Assembly (NCBI RefSeq): GCF_002338065.1
Contig: NZ_DDHJ01000015.1
Coordinates: 570,273-634,272, forward strand
DNA length: 64,000 nt
Direction of reading: 5' to 3'
From: Pseudomonas sp. UBA1879
Lineage (GTDB): Bacteria; Pseudomonadota; Gammaproteobacteria; Pseudomonadales; Pseudomonadaceae
Shown one piece after another: positions 51,668 through 60,632 of the stretch. The position numbers were made by a program, and so were the translations under genes. The notes under the pieces were generated by a model. The model saw nothing but the letters and a program-made list of their open reading frames with translations. It was not told where the DNA came from and did no database searches. The stretch's first letter is position 1; each line of letters starts with the position of its first letter.

Positions 51668-53545
51668 ATGAATACGTTTTCCGACCGTTCTTCACCTCAG
51701 CTGCACATCACGCGTGACATTGCCGTGCCCATGCGAGACGGCATTCATCTGGCCACCGACGTTTACCTGCCGGCCGACGCTCAGGGCCCGCTGCCGGTGG
51801 TGATCGAACGTACGCCTTACAACAAAAGCATGGCCTCGCGCTCCGAGGTCCGTCTCGACGGCCATCACCTCTCGCGCGAGGAGATGGCGGCAGCCTTCAC
51901 CCAGGCAGGCTTTGCGGTCGTGTTCCAGGATTGCCGAGGACGCTACGGCTCCGAGGGCGTGTTCACCAAATACATCAACGAGGCCGAGGACGGTTTCGAT
52001 ACCCTGGCCTGGATCACGGGCCAGGGCTGGTGCAACGGGCGTGTCGGCAGCATGGGGCTTTCGTATGCCGCGCATACGCAACTGGCCATGGCGTGCCTGA
52101 ACCCACCCGGTTTGACCACGATGGTGCTCGACTCGGGAGGCTTTCATAACGCCTTCCACTGCGGCGTCCGCCAAGGCGGCGCGTTCGAACTCAAACAGGC
52201 GACCTGGGCCTTCCGCCGGGCCAAGGAAAGCCCTGCGGCGAAAGCCGACCCTGTGCTGCGCCAAGCGCTGGAAAGCGAAGACATCCACCACTGGTTCAGG
52301 CGCATGCCGTGGCGCCCTGGGCACTCCCCCCTCAGGCATCTGCCGGAGTATGAGGCCTACCTGCTGGATCAATGGTCGCGGGGACGGTACGACCGCTACT
52401 GGCAGCAACTGGGCATCTGCGCCGAGGCGTGGTTCGAGGCCATCCCGGATATTCCGGTGCTGTTCATGTCCAGTTGGTACGACGCTTACGTCAGCTCCAC
52501 GCTGGCCAATTATCAAGCGTTCCGTCAGGGCAGGAAGGCGCCTCAACGGCTGATCATGGGCCCCTGGCTGCACGGTGATCGCAACATCACTCACAGCGGC
52601 GACGCGGAATTCGGCCCGGAGGCGGCGTTCGACGGCCAACTGGCGCCCGACTGGCTCGCGTACCGTCTGCAATGGTTCGAGCAACACCTCAAGCCCCACG
52701 CCAATACGGACTGTGAAGCGCTTGGCGTGGCGGTTTTTCTCATGGGCACAGGCACTGGACGGCGCGACGCCAACGGCCGTCTGGAGCATGGCGGTCGCTG
52801 GCTGAATGCCGCGCAATGGCCTTTGCCTGAGAGCCGCGAAATGGCGCTCTATCTGCACCCTCAGGGGGAGCTGAGCGTCGACGCCCCCACCGTTGCGCAG
52901 GCATCGCTGAGCTATCAGAGTGACCCGGATCACCCCGTTCCGACCCTTGGCGGTGCGTTGACATCCGGCGCGCCGATTTTCGCGGGCGGCGCGTTCGATC
53001 AGCGGGAAACCGCAGACTTCTTTGGCGCCAACGGCGATGGTCGTGCACTGTCGTCCCGGGATGACGTGCTGACCTTCCAGACGCCCCCTTTGCCGCATGA
53101 CCTGGTGGTGGCCGGGCCGATACGTGTCGAGCTTTGGGTCGAAAGCGACGGGCCGGACACCGACTTCACCGCCAAGCTGGTCGACGTCTACCCGCCGAGC
53201 GATGACTACCCGCAGGGATACGCCATGAACATCACCGACGGCATCTTTCGCTGTCGATACCGGCAGGCCTGGGACGCACCGACACTGCTCACACCTGGCG
53301 AACGCTTTCCCATCACCCTCGAGCCGTTCGCCACATGCAATCTGTTCAAACGGGGCCACCGCCTGCGCGTGGACATTGCCAGTAGCAACTTTCCACATTT
53401 CGACGTCAACCCCAACAGCGGCGAGCCCGAGGGGCAAGCGTTCAACAAGCGTATCGCGACCAACACCGTGCACATGGGCGCCCTGCACCCGTCACGAATC
53501 GTGCTGCGGGTGCTGGACCAGACTGAGGCGACGCAAGATCGCTGA
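51668..53545 (+). CDS. CocE/NonD-family alpha/beta hydrolase
   Basis: A 625-residue X-Pro dipeptidyl-peptidase-type (S15) hydrolase. The catalytic triad is visible: Ser132 in GSMGLSYAAH, Asp272 in SSWYDAY and His302 in GPWLHGD. The C-terminal jelly-roll domain (about 390-615) includes GPIRVELWVESDGPDTDFTAKLVDVYPP and HRLRVDIASSNFPHFDVNPN. Relatives cleave cocaine-like esters, amides, or glutaryl-7-ACA side chains. No signal peptide is visible. It lies 90 bases after the carrier and is probably co-transcribed, so its substrate may be an imported ester or amide. Confidence 0.9.
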   Translation: MNTFSDRSSPQLHITRDIAVPMRDGIHLATDVYLPADAQGPLPVVIERTPYNKSMASRSEVRLDGHHLSREEMAAAFTQAGFAVVFQDCRGRYGSEGVFTKYINEAEDGFDTLAWITGQGWCNGRVGSMGLSYAAHTQLAMACLNPPGLTTMVLDSGGFHNAFHCGVRQGGAFELKQATWAFRRAKESPAAKADPVLRQALESEDIHHWFRRMPWRPGHSPLRHLPEYEAYLLDQWSRGRYDRYWQQLGICAEAWFEAIPDIPVLFMSSWYDAYVSSTLANYQAFRQGRKAPQRLIMGPWLHGDRNITHSGDAEFGPEAAFDGQLAPDWLAYRLQWFEQHLKPHANTDCEALGVAVFLMGTGTGRRDANGRLEHGGRWLNAAQWPLPESREMALYLHPQGELSVDAPTVAQASLSYQSDPDHPVPTLGGALTSGAPIFAGGAFDQRETADFFGANGDGRALSSRDDVLTFQTPPLPHDLVVAGPIRVELWVESDGPDTDFTAKLVDVYPPSDDYPQGYAMNITDGIFRCRYRQAWDAPTLLTPGERFPITLEPFATCNLFKRGHRLRVDIASSNFPHFDVNPNSGEPEGQAFNKRIATNTVHMGALHPSRIVLRVLDQTEATQDR

Positions 53546-53615
53546 GTGCACGAGTGGTCGTCAGGTCATGCGTTTGCTGCGCGCCCTGTGAATGGCTGAA
53601 CAAGCGCCACGGCAA

Positions 53616-54374
53616 TCAATACCGCCGCAGGAATTGCTGAATGCGTTCGCCGCTGTCGGCACCGAAAAAGACCTCGGTGGGGCAATCCTTGACCACCCGA
53701 CCGTTCTCCATGAACACCACGCGGTCTGCCGCTTCCCGGGCGAAACGCAGCTCATGGGTGACCACGAGCATGGTCATGCCGCTGTTCGCCAGCTCACGCA
53801 TGACGCTCAGGACCTCGTCACGCAGTTCAGGGTCGAGAGCCGAGGTCGGCTCATCGAAGAAGATCACCTCGGGGTCCATGGACAACCCGCGGGCGACGGC
53901 AACCCGCTGCTTCTGTCCACCGGACAACTTGGCAGGGTAACTGTCGGCTTTCTCAGCGAGGCCCACCTGAGCCAACAGCTGACGTCCGCGTTCGGCAGCT
54001 TGCGCTCTTGGGACTTTCTTCACGCTGATCAGGCCTTCGATGACGTTTTCCAGGGCGGTCATGTGGGGGAACAGATTGAACGACTGAAACACCATCGCGG
54101 TTTTCTGCCGCAGCAGCGCAACCTGCTTGCGCGTTGCCCGGTCGAACCGCCCGTGACTGGGAATGTCGATCCGATGCCCGCAGACCTCCAACGTGCCTGC
54201 ATCCGGGGTCTCCAGCAGGTTCAAGGAACGCAGCAGGGTGGTCTTCCCCGAACCCGAAGGCCCGAGAATGACCACCACCTGTCCCGCCTGGACTTCAAGG
54301 TCTACATCTTTGAGTACCGCCAGATCACCGAAGGACTTTTTCAGGCCCCTCACTCGCACGCTGCTCGTGTTCAT
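53616..54374 (-). CDS. Amino-acid ABC transporter ATP-binding protein (cystine type)
   Basis: Starting at ATG 54374, which overlaps the permease stop by four bases, the protein has 252 residues. It shows Walker A GPSGSGKT (38-45), the Q-loop VFQSFNLFPH, the ABC signature LSGGQ (150-154) and Walker B IFFDEPTSALD (171-181). It belongs to the polar amino-acid transporter class (GlnQ/TcyN). The order of genes (binding protein, permease, ATPase) and the upstream cystathionine lyase-like gene suggest a sulfur amino acid as solute. Confidence 0.9.
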   Translation of the reverse strand: MNTSSVRVRGLKKSFGDLAVLKDVDLEVQAGQVVVILGPSGSGKTTLLRSLNLLETPDAGTLEVCGHRIDIPSHGRFDRATRKQVALLRQKTAMVFQSFNLFPHMTALENVIEGLISVKKVPRAQAAERGRQLLAQVGLAEKADSYPAKLSGGQKQRVAVARGLSMDPEVIFFDEPTSALDPELRDEVLSVMRELANSGMTMLVVTHELRFAREAADRVVFMENGRVVKDCPTEVFFGADSGERIQQFLRRY

Positions 54375-55021
54375 CGCATATGCCTCGTCCAGCGGCCTTC
54401 CAGCCAGGTTTGCAGAATGGTCAACACCTGATTGATCAGCCAATACATCGCCCCCACCATCAGGAACATTTCCATGTAACGGAAAGTGGACGCACCGATC
54501 TGTTCAGCCACGCGGGTCATTTCCATGACCGTGATTGTGGACGCGAGCGAGGTGTCTTTGATCAACGCGATCAGCCTGCTTCCCATCGTCGGCAACGCGA
54601 TGCGGAACGCTTGAGGAATGATGATGCGTCGAAGACATGTCCAGTAACCCATGCTCATTGAATGGGCGGCCTCCCACTGGCCGCTGTCCACTGCACTGAT
54701 GCCTGCGCGGAAGGTTTCGCTCAGGTAGGCGGCCGAAAACAAGGTCAGGGCCAGCAGCGCCGAAGGGATCGGCGTCATGACGATGCCGTAATGGGGCAGC
54801 CCGAAGTAGATCAACAGAATCTGCACCAGCAGCGGCGTTCCGCGAAAAATCGACACGTAGCTGAAGGCGAGCATGCGCAACGGGCGCACCGCCGAAATCC
54901 GCATCAGGGCGATCATCAAACCAAGGCAGGTGCCCAGGACAAACGCGCCCAGCCCGAGGCCCAATGTCATCACGATCGCTTTTTGCAGCAGCGGCAAGGC
55001 GCGTAGAAAGAGATCCCACAT
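54371..55021 (-). CDS. Amino-acid ABC transporter permease (HisM/YecS type)
   Basis: The 216-residue protein has about five membrane segments and the typical YLSETFRAGISAVDSGQWEAAHSMSMGYW segment containing the EAA loop that contacts the ATPase. It starts three bases after the binding-protein stop and overlaps the ATPase start. A single permease gene implies a homodimeric channel as in cystine (TcyL/YecS) or glutamine importers. Confidence 0.92.
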   Translation of the reverse strand: MWDLFLRALPLLQKAIVMTLGLGLGAFVLGTCLGLMIALMRISAVRPLRMLAFSYVSIFRGTPLLVQILLIYFGLPHYGIVMTPIPSALLALTLFSAAYLSETFRAGISAVDSGQWEAAHSMSMGYWTCLRRIIIPQAFRIALPTMGSRLIALIKDTSLASTITVMEMTRVAEQIGASTFRYMEMFLMVGAMYWLINQVLTILQTWLEGRWTRHMR

Positions 55022-55024
55022 GGC

Positions 55025-55849
55025 CTACTCCTCGGCCAGTTCAGCGAGGGCAGCCTGGATGCCACGGGTCATGTGATAGTCAGGGCCGATCCATTCCCTG
55101 GCGACCGCATCCACCGTGCCATCGGCAATCATCGAATCAATGGCCTGGCTGACCGCATCGCGCAGGCTGTCCCTGCCCTTCGCCATGGCAGGCGCAGACA
55201 ACTGATACGTCAGCGGCTCGCCCACTGCCTTGATCGGCAACTGGTTGACCTTGCGGTACTTTTCGCCGCCGAACAGCGAGGACAGCACCGCCTCGACGCG
55301 CCCGATGGCCAAGTCGTTGAACACCAGGCCGCCGTTCTCATACGCGTGGATATCGGAGCTGGTCATGTGCTTGCGGGCCCAGGATTCATTGCTCGTGCCC
55401 GACGTCACGCCGATGGAATGCCCCGGCATGTCCTTGATGCTGTGAACCTGCTCATTGTCGTTGCGAACGAAGATGTAAAACTCCTCGACGCCGTAGGGAC
55501 TGGCGAAGTCCACCTGTTTCCTGCGCTCATCGGTGGGGGTGAGGTCGTTCATGACCAGATCGTATTTGTCGGCCTTCAACCCCTCGACAAAGCTTTTGAA
55601 ACTGTCAGCGATGAACTCGACCTTGGCGACGCCAATGCGCTTGGCAAGCTCCTTGGCGATGGCCACGTCATACCCGGCGGGTTGATTGTCTTGTCCAAGA
55701 TAACTCCAGGGTGGGCTGGCCTGGGTATTGGCGATGCGAATCACCCCACGGTCGCGCAGGGTCTGCAAGGATTCCTCAGCCAGTGCAACCGAGCCAATGC
55801 CAAAAGACACGATCATTGCCAATGCGAAACGAATGCCGTTCTGTTTCAT
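55025..55849 (-). CDS. Amino-acid ABC transporter periplasmic binding protein
   Basis: The 274-residue protein has a signal peptide cut after SVALA and the family-3 binding-protein fold: RIANTQASPPWSYLGQDNQPAGYDVAIAKELAKR near the N-terminus, DLVMNDLTPTDERRKQVDFASPY in the middle (the Arg-Asp pocket for the alpha-amino and carboxyl groups) and YENGGLVFNDLAIGRVEAVL. The general pattern resembles cystine (FliY) and arginine/glutamine binders. The upstream PLP enzyme gene starts 104 bases away on the same strand. Confidence 0.92.
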   Translation of the reverse strand: MKQNGIRFALAMIVSFGIGSVALAEESLQTLRDRGVIRIANTQASPPWSYLGQDNQPAGYDVAIAKELAKRIGVAKVEFIADSFKSFVEGLKADKYDLVMNDLTPTDERRKQVDFASPYGVEEFYIFVRNDNEQVHSIKDMPGHSIGVTSGTSNESWARKHMTSSDIHAYENGGLVFNDLAIGRVEAVLSSLFGGEKYRKVNQLPIKAVGEPLTYQLSAPAMAKGRDSLRDAVSQAIDSMIADGTVDAVAREWIGPDYHMTRGIQAALAELAEE

Positions 55850-55952
55850 TGTTATCCATCCTCAGTGTGAGTGTGCGGCCTCGGTGGTCGCGGTAGTAAC
55901 GGCAGCAAAATCTTCTCGGGCCACCGCGTCTGACGCGCGGCGTGCCACGTTG

Positions 55953-57104
55953 TCAACGGGCTCGGGCGTAGGCCGCCAATGCCTGGGCCAGATCGGCGAT
56001 CAGCAGCGATTCGTCCTCAAGGCCGATAGAGATCCGCACGATGGGTTGATCCGTTGGCGAAAATGCCCGCGCCTGTTGCTGTGACGCCGGGTAGTAAGCG
56101 ATCAGACTGTGGGTCCCGCCCCAACTCGCGCCAATCGGGAACAGCTGCAAGGCATTGAAAAATGCGCCGAACGCACGTTCAGCGTCGGACGGTTCCAGGA
56201 TGATCGAGAGCAGGCAACCGCTACCTTCGAACTGACGCTTCCACAGGGCGTGACCCGGATCGCTTTCCAGCGCAGGGAACAGCACCTGTCGTACCTGAGG
56301 CTGAGCCTCCAGCCACCGCGCCACGGCCAATGCCTTGCGGCTCTGCTCGCGTAATCGAAGCTCGAAGGTCTGCAGCCCGCGCTGGACCAGGAAGCAATCC
56401 TCGGGACTGGTGGCCTGACCAAAGATGCTTTGGGTTTCCCGCAGCGTGGCGTAGCGGTCCGGATCATTGAGACTGACGGTGCCCATCAGCAGGTCGGAAT
56501 GGCCGCCAAAGTATTTGGTCGCCGCCTGCACGACGAAATCCACACCGTGCTCGATGGCCTTGAAGTACAGCGGGCTCGCCCAGGTGTTGTCCATCATGGT
56601 CAGTACGCCATGCTTCCTAGCGATGGCGGTGATGGCGCCAATGTCTTGCATCTCCATCGTCACCGTCCCTGGCGCCTCCATGCAGATCATGCGGGTCGTC
56701 GGGCGGATCAGCGCTTCGATCCCGGCGTCCAGCGTCGGCGGATAGAACTCAACGTCGACCCCCAGTTGCGCCAACCATTGGCGGCCGAAGGTCTTGAGGG
56801 AGCCGTAGCAGGAGTCCGAGATCAGCAGATGGTCGCCTGCACGAACGAAGGCCATCACCGTGGTGATCAGCGCCGAGGCCCCGGTGGGCATGATCACGCA
56901 ATGGCGAGCACCTTCAAGGTCAGCGACCTGACGCTCCAGCGCGCGCGAAGTCGGGGTGCCCGTGATGCCATAGCTGTAGCCGTCGGGTTGGCGGCTCTTG
57001 CGGCTGACGAAGTCTTCGAACGAATCAAACACCACCGTCGAACCGCGCCACACACCGGGCGAGAGACTGGCATAGGGACTGCCGGCAGGGTCTACCACTT
57101 TCAT
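55953..57104 (-). CDS. Cystathionine beta-lyase-like PLP enzyme (MetC family)
   Basis: The 383-residue Cys/Met-metabolism enzyme has Tyr46 in SYGITGTPTSRALE, the glycine-rich MPTGASALITT, Asp172 in MMDNTWASP and the PLP lysine Lys197 in AATKYFGGHSD. MetC-type enzymes cleave cystathionine or cystine to thiol, pyruvate and ammonia. Its start faces the LysR at 57216, and the binding protein, permease and ATPase follow on the same strand; together they look like cystine or related thio-amino-acid uptake and cleavage. Confidence 0.9.
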   Translation of the reverse strand: MKVVDPAGSPYASLSPGVWRGSTVVFDSFEDFVSRKSRQPDGYSYGITGTPTSRALERQVADLEGARHCVIMPTGASALITTVMAFVRAGDHLLISDSCYGSLKTFGRQWLAQLGVDVEFYPPTLDAGIEALIRPTTRMICMEAPGTVTMEMQDIGAITAIARKHGVLTMMDNTWASPLYFKAIEHGVDFVVQAATKYFGGHSDLLMGTVSLNDPDRYATLRETQSIFGQATSPEDCFLVQRGLQTFELRLREQSRKALAVARWLEAQPQVRQVLFPALESDPGHALWKRQFEGSGCLLSIILEPSDAERAFGAFFNALQLFPIGASWGGTHSLIAYYPASQQQARAFSPTDQPIVRISIGLEDESLLIADLAQALAAYARAR

Positions 57105-57215
57105 CTGGATGCGCCTTTTGAGTCATGAACAGTGAGGCGCATTGTTCAATAGACCCTGCATCGCGGCTACACGTAGAATTATTAACTCGATAAGCAACGG
57201 TTATAGGTCGCAGTG

Positions 57216-58121
57216 ATGGGTGTGCGCGAGATTGAAATTTTTCGAGTGGTGATGAACGCCGGCAGCACCAGCAAGGCCGCCAGCATGCTCGGGATCTCCC
57301 AGCCGGCTGTCAGCCAGGCCATTCGCAAACTGGAAACCTCGGCAGGACTGGCTTTTTTTCATCGCATTCGTGGCCGGCTGGTGCCGACGCAAGAAGCTCA
57401 CGCCTTGATGGTGGACGTCGACAAACTGTTCACCGGGATGGACGCCATCGAACACCGGATCAAGAGCCTGAAGCAGTTCGGCACCGATCGTCTGGCCATT
57501 GCCGTGCACCCCGCCCTCGGGAATGCCTTCATGCCCAGAGCCCTTTCAACATTCGATTTGGCAGCGCGTGACATGCGGGTGTCGCTTCGGGTGCTGAGCT
57601 CCAGGGAGGTGCATCAGGAGGTGTCTTCCGGCCAATGCGATTTTGGCCTGATGGCTGACGAAATGCCGGTGATGGGCCTCGAACATTCGCCATTTCTGGA
57701 CTCGCCGGGCGTCATGGCGATGCCGCCTGATCATCCGCTGGCGCGGTTGTCGGTCATCACGCCCCAGGACTTCGGCCAACACGATTTCATCGCGCTCAAC
57801 CCCGAAGACAGCAGCCGTCGACGGCTCGAAGCGGCACTCGCGCCGCACGGCGTGCGACCGAACATCAGAGTTGAAACGCCCTATGCCCATACCGTCTGCG
57901 AAATGGCGGTGCACGGGATGGGCTTCGGTTTTGCCAACCCCGTCGCCGTGGTCGATTACATCGACCGCGGCCTGGTGATTCGTCCGTTCTCGTTGACGGT
58001 CAACTTCACCAGTCTCCTGTTATTTCGCCCAGGGAAACCGCTGGCAGACAACGCGCGCAAGTTGATCTCGGCGTTACGCATCCAATTGGGAAAAGATTTG
58101 AAGCGTGTGCAAACCCGGTGA
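57216..58121 (+). CDS. LysR-family regulator divergent from the cystathionine-lyase/ABC operon
   Basis: The 301-residue protein opens MGVREIEIFRVVMNAGSTSKAASMLGISQPAVSQAIRKLE, very like NocR/CysB-group LysR proteins that bind amino acids (opines or cystine). The effector domain has QEVSSGQCDFGLMADEMPVMGLEHSPF. The ATG at 57216 follows a weak AGG. Only 111 bases separate it from the divergent enzyme gene. A loose inverted repeat (TAAC...GTTA, around 57184-57204) lies there; its spacing is not ideal. Confidence 0.89.
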   Translation: MGVREIEIFRVVMNAGSTSKAASMLGISQPAVSQAIRKLETSAGLAFFHRIRGRLVPTQEAHALMVDVDKLFTGMDAIEHRIKSLKQFGTDRLAIAVHPALGNAFMPRALSTFDLAARDMRVSLRVLSSREVHQEVSSGQCDFGLMADEMPVMGLEHSPFLDSPGVMAMPPDHPLARLSVITPQDFGQHDFIALNPEDSSRRRLEAALAPHGVRPNIRVETPYAHTVCEMAVHGMGFGFANPVAVVDYIDRGLVIRPFSLTVNFTSLLLFRPGKPLADNARKLISALRIQLGKDLKRVQTR

Positions 58122-58145
58122 ACCGATAACGCGCCATGCGTGCGC

Positions 58146-59342
58146 TCAAAGCACCCACTTTATGTTTGCAGGGAATCTCGTCGTGAACGTCGTCCCCGCC
58201 TCCAGGGTCGAGGTGACAGTCAACGTACCACCGTGCGCTTTGGCAATCTGAGAAGCGATGTAAAGCCCAAGCCCGAGGCCTTCTCCGTGCAGTCCAGCCT
58301 CAGAGCGGGTGAAGGGTTCGAACAGGAAAGGCAATAGCTGATTCGCGATGGGAGCCCCCTGGTTCAGCACCGAGATGAAAATCTCCCCATCCTGGCTCCA
58401 TGCGTTGACGTGAACAGGCGCCGTTTTGTCACCATGGGTCACGGCATTGCCCACGAGATTTGAAAGCAGCTGCGACAGACGAAGGGCGTCACAGTAAATT
58501 CCCGCGGGCACAGCCAGCGAATCGACGAGAATCGCATCGGGGTGAGAGACCTCCACCTCGCGTATGGCCCGTTTGAGCACATCCGCCAGATCGTCGACCC
58601 GCTGCCGTTTGACCGGAATGCCACCACCCATCCGACCTCGGGCAAAGTCGAGCACATTCTCTATCAAAAGCCCCATGCGGTTGGCACTGTCTCGAATGGC
58701 CGTGATGAGTTTGGCCGACGGTTTTTCGGTGGCCCTGCTTTCAAGTAAATCGGCACTCATCCGGATCGCGCTGAGGGGGGTTCGCAAATCGTGCCCGAGC
58801 ACTGCCACAAACTGATCGCGCAGCCGTCCATGCTCATTCGCGACATCCAGCGCGGTCTTCGTGGCTATCAGGTCGCGTTGCGAATCAAGGCTCATGGCAA
58901 TCAACTGCGCGAAAAGCGTCAGCGTCTGCTTCAGTTCCGGGCCTTCTACGTCTGCCGGTACGGAGTCGATGGCGCACAGCGTCCCGAAAAACTGACCGTC
59001 ACCGGTAATGATCGGGATGGAGACGTAGCTTTCCAGCCCATAAATCCTGGGGGTGTGGTGCTGGGAAAAAACGGGATGAAGGCTGGCGCGACCAAAAATC
59101 ACCGGGCGTCTGTGCTGCCGGATCTCATGGCAAATCGTCGACTCCAGCGTCAATTCGCTCCCCGGCTGCAAGCCAAAATCTATCGAATCATCGACCGCGC
59201 ACGCCACCCAATGCGTGTCGGTGACCCTGGCCACGGCGGCGAAGCGCATTCCGGTCAGATGCTTGACCAGCTTCAAGATCGTCGGGACCGCATCGATCGA
59301 GTGCACGGCGTGGAGGTCGGCAGAAAAGTCCGTCCTGGTCAT
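58146..59342 (-). CDS. Soluble GAF-domain histidine kinase
   Basis: From ATG 59342 (a TTG six codons earlier is possible) the protein has 398 residues without membrane segments. A GAF domain (about 10-155: TLESTICHEIRQHRRPVIFG, YVSIPIITGDGQFFGTLCAID) is followed by the H-box with His184 in VLGHDLRTPLSAIRMSADLL and a HATPase domain with NAVTHGD and GEGLGLGLYIASQIAKAHGG. Related short pseudomonad kinases respond to redox or light signals and feed unknown regulators. No response regulator is adjacent. The gene ends 24 bases past the convergent LysR. Confidence 0.88.
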   Translation of the reverse strand: MTRTDFSADLHAVHSIDAVPTILKLVKHLTGMRFAAVARVTDTHWVACAVDDSIDFGLQPGSELTLESTICHEIRQHRRPVIFGRASLHPVFSQHHTPRIYGLESYVSIPIITGDGQFFGTLCAIDSVPADVEGPELKQTLTLFAQLIAMSLDSQRDLIATKTALDVANEHGRLRDQFVAVLGHDLRTPLSAIRMSADLLESRATEKPSAKLITAIRDSANRMGLLIENVLDFARGRMGGGIPVKRQRVDDLADVLKRAIREVEVSHPDAILVDSLAVPAGIYCDALRLSQLLSNLVGNAVTHGDKTAPVHVNAWSQDGEIFISVLNQGAPIANQLLPFLFEPFTRSEAGLHGEGLGLGLYIASQIAKAHGGTLTVTSTLEAGTTFTTRFPANIKWVL

Positions 59343-59482
59343 CAGCCCATGGATCCTCAAAGAAATTGAGCAAAGGTGCTAGGTAGCGCGAGGAAACAAA
59401 GGTTAGCACGATGCGCATCGTCTGCGGCTGGAAGCGTCAACCCGTCCTTGTAAGACACCCCGCCATAGGCAAGCGATAACCC

Positions 59483-60532
59483 CTAGGCCTTGGCCAGCAC
59501 CTGCTCAATCAGTTGGGTGAGGCGCACGGCGTGATCGAAACCAAGAACCTTGGAGGACCCTGTTCGGATGTCATCCCGGAGTGCGCTGTAGAGGCCCGCC
59601 ACGTTCACCGCACTGTCCGACAACGCAGCCAGTGAACCTTCGTCGATGGGTGCGCGCGCGCCGTCGCGCAGCACACCCACCCGTCCGGCTTGCAAGCCGC
59701 GCAGCGCCCCACCGTCCAGGCGAAGGGTGCCGCGCTCGCCGACAATGTCGAGGTAAAACGGCGTGCCCTGTTGGCGTCCTCCGGCCACTTCGACGGAAAA
59801 CGGCACGCCGCAGGCCAGCCGGCCTTGCACCAACAGATGGTCGAAGGTGCGGCGCTCAACGGGCTGGGGCGGTTCGCCAAGCTGCAGGTGGGGATACTGG
59901 CGCGAGGTGAGTGCCGAGAGGGACGTTGGCGCCCCGCCGAGCGCCACGACCAGATCGAGGGTGTGGGCGCCCTGAATCGTCACCAGATTGGCGAAATTAT
60001 TCGGGTCTTCCAGGTACGCAAATAGAGGCGGTACCTGCGGCCCAAATCCCGCCGTGGAGGAATAGGCTCTGACGCTCAGCACCCGACCGATCGCGCCTTG
60101 CGCCAGGCACTGTTGCGCGTATTGCACCGCTCGACTGCCACGCAGTTGCAGGCCGATCGCATGTTTGACCCCCGCCACACGCGCAGCGTCAGCGATCTGG
60201 CGCGCTTGTTGAGCGCTCAGGCCCAGGGGCCATTCGCTGTAGACGTGCTTGCCGGCAGCGATCGCCGCAAGTAACAGCGCATGGTGATCGGGCACGCGGG
60301 TGGCCACTGTCACGATGTCGATCTCTGGATCGTCGATCAGTGCCTGCCCGCTGCCATAACCTTTGGCAACGCCGAACGCGCTGGCGGCTGCGTCTGCCGT
60401 GCGTTGATCCCGCGTCGCCAACGCATGCAATTGCATGCCATCGACCGCACGGACGGCGGGGACATGCGCCTCACCCGCCCATCCTCCGCTCAGGTTAACG
60501 CCGATGATGCCGACCTTGAGTTCCCGTGACAT
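59483..60532 (-). CDS. Gfo/Idh/MocA-family NAD(P) oxidoreductase
   Basis: The 349-residue protein has an N-terminal Rossmann domain (VGIIGVNLSGGWAGEAHVPAV, residues 7-27), VTVATRVPDHH and the EKP-like motif written EWP (YSEWPLGLS) near residue 100, then the alpha/beta substrate domain with TIQGAHTLDLVVAL. In this family the lysine of EKP takes part in catalysis; its replacement by Trp occurs in a galactose 1-dehydrogenase-like/fungal Gal80-related branch. It diverges from the LysR at 60633, which probably regulates it. Confidence 0.88.
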   Translation of the reverse strand: MSRELKVGIIGVNLSGGWAGEAHVPAVRAVDGMQLHALATRDQRTADAAASAFGVAKGYGSGQALIDDPEIDIVTVATRVPDHHALLLAAIAAGKHVYSEWPLGLSAQQARQIADAARVAGVKHAIGLQLRGSRAVQYAQQCLAQGAIGRVLSVRAYSSTAGFGPQVPPLFAYLEDPNNFANLVTIQGAHTLDLVVALGGAPTSLSALTSRQYPHLQLGEPPQPVERRTFDHLLVQGRLACGVPFSVEVAGGRQQGTPFYLDIVGERGTLRLDGGALRGLQAGRVGVLRDGARAPIDEGSLAALSDSAVNVAGLYSALRDDIRTGSSKVLGFDHAVRLTQLIEQVLAKA

Positions 60533-60632
60533 GAATGACTCCTTTGACTGTGTCTGTCGGATTCACGCTACGCCACCGCGCGGGTTTCATTAAGATGCCA
60601 ACGTCACTAACACTTGAAACCAGGAGTTTCGA

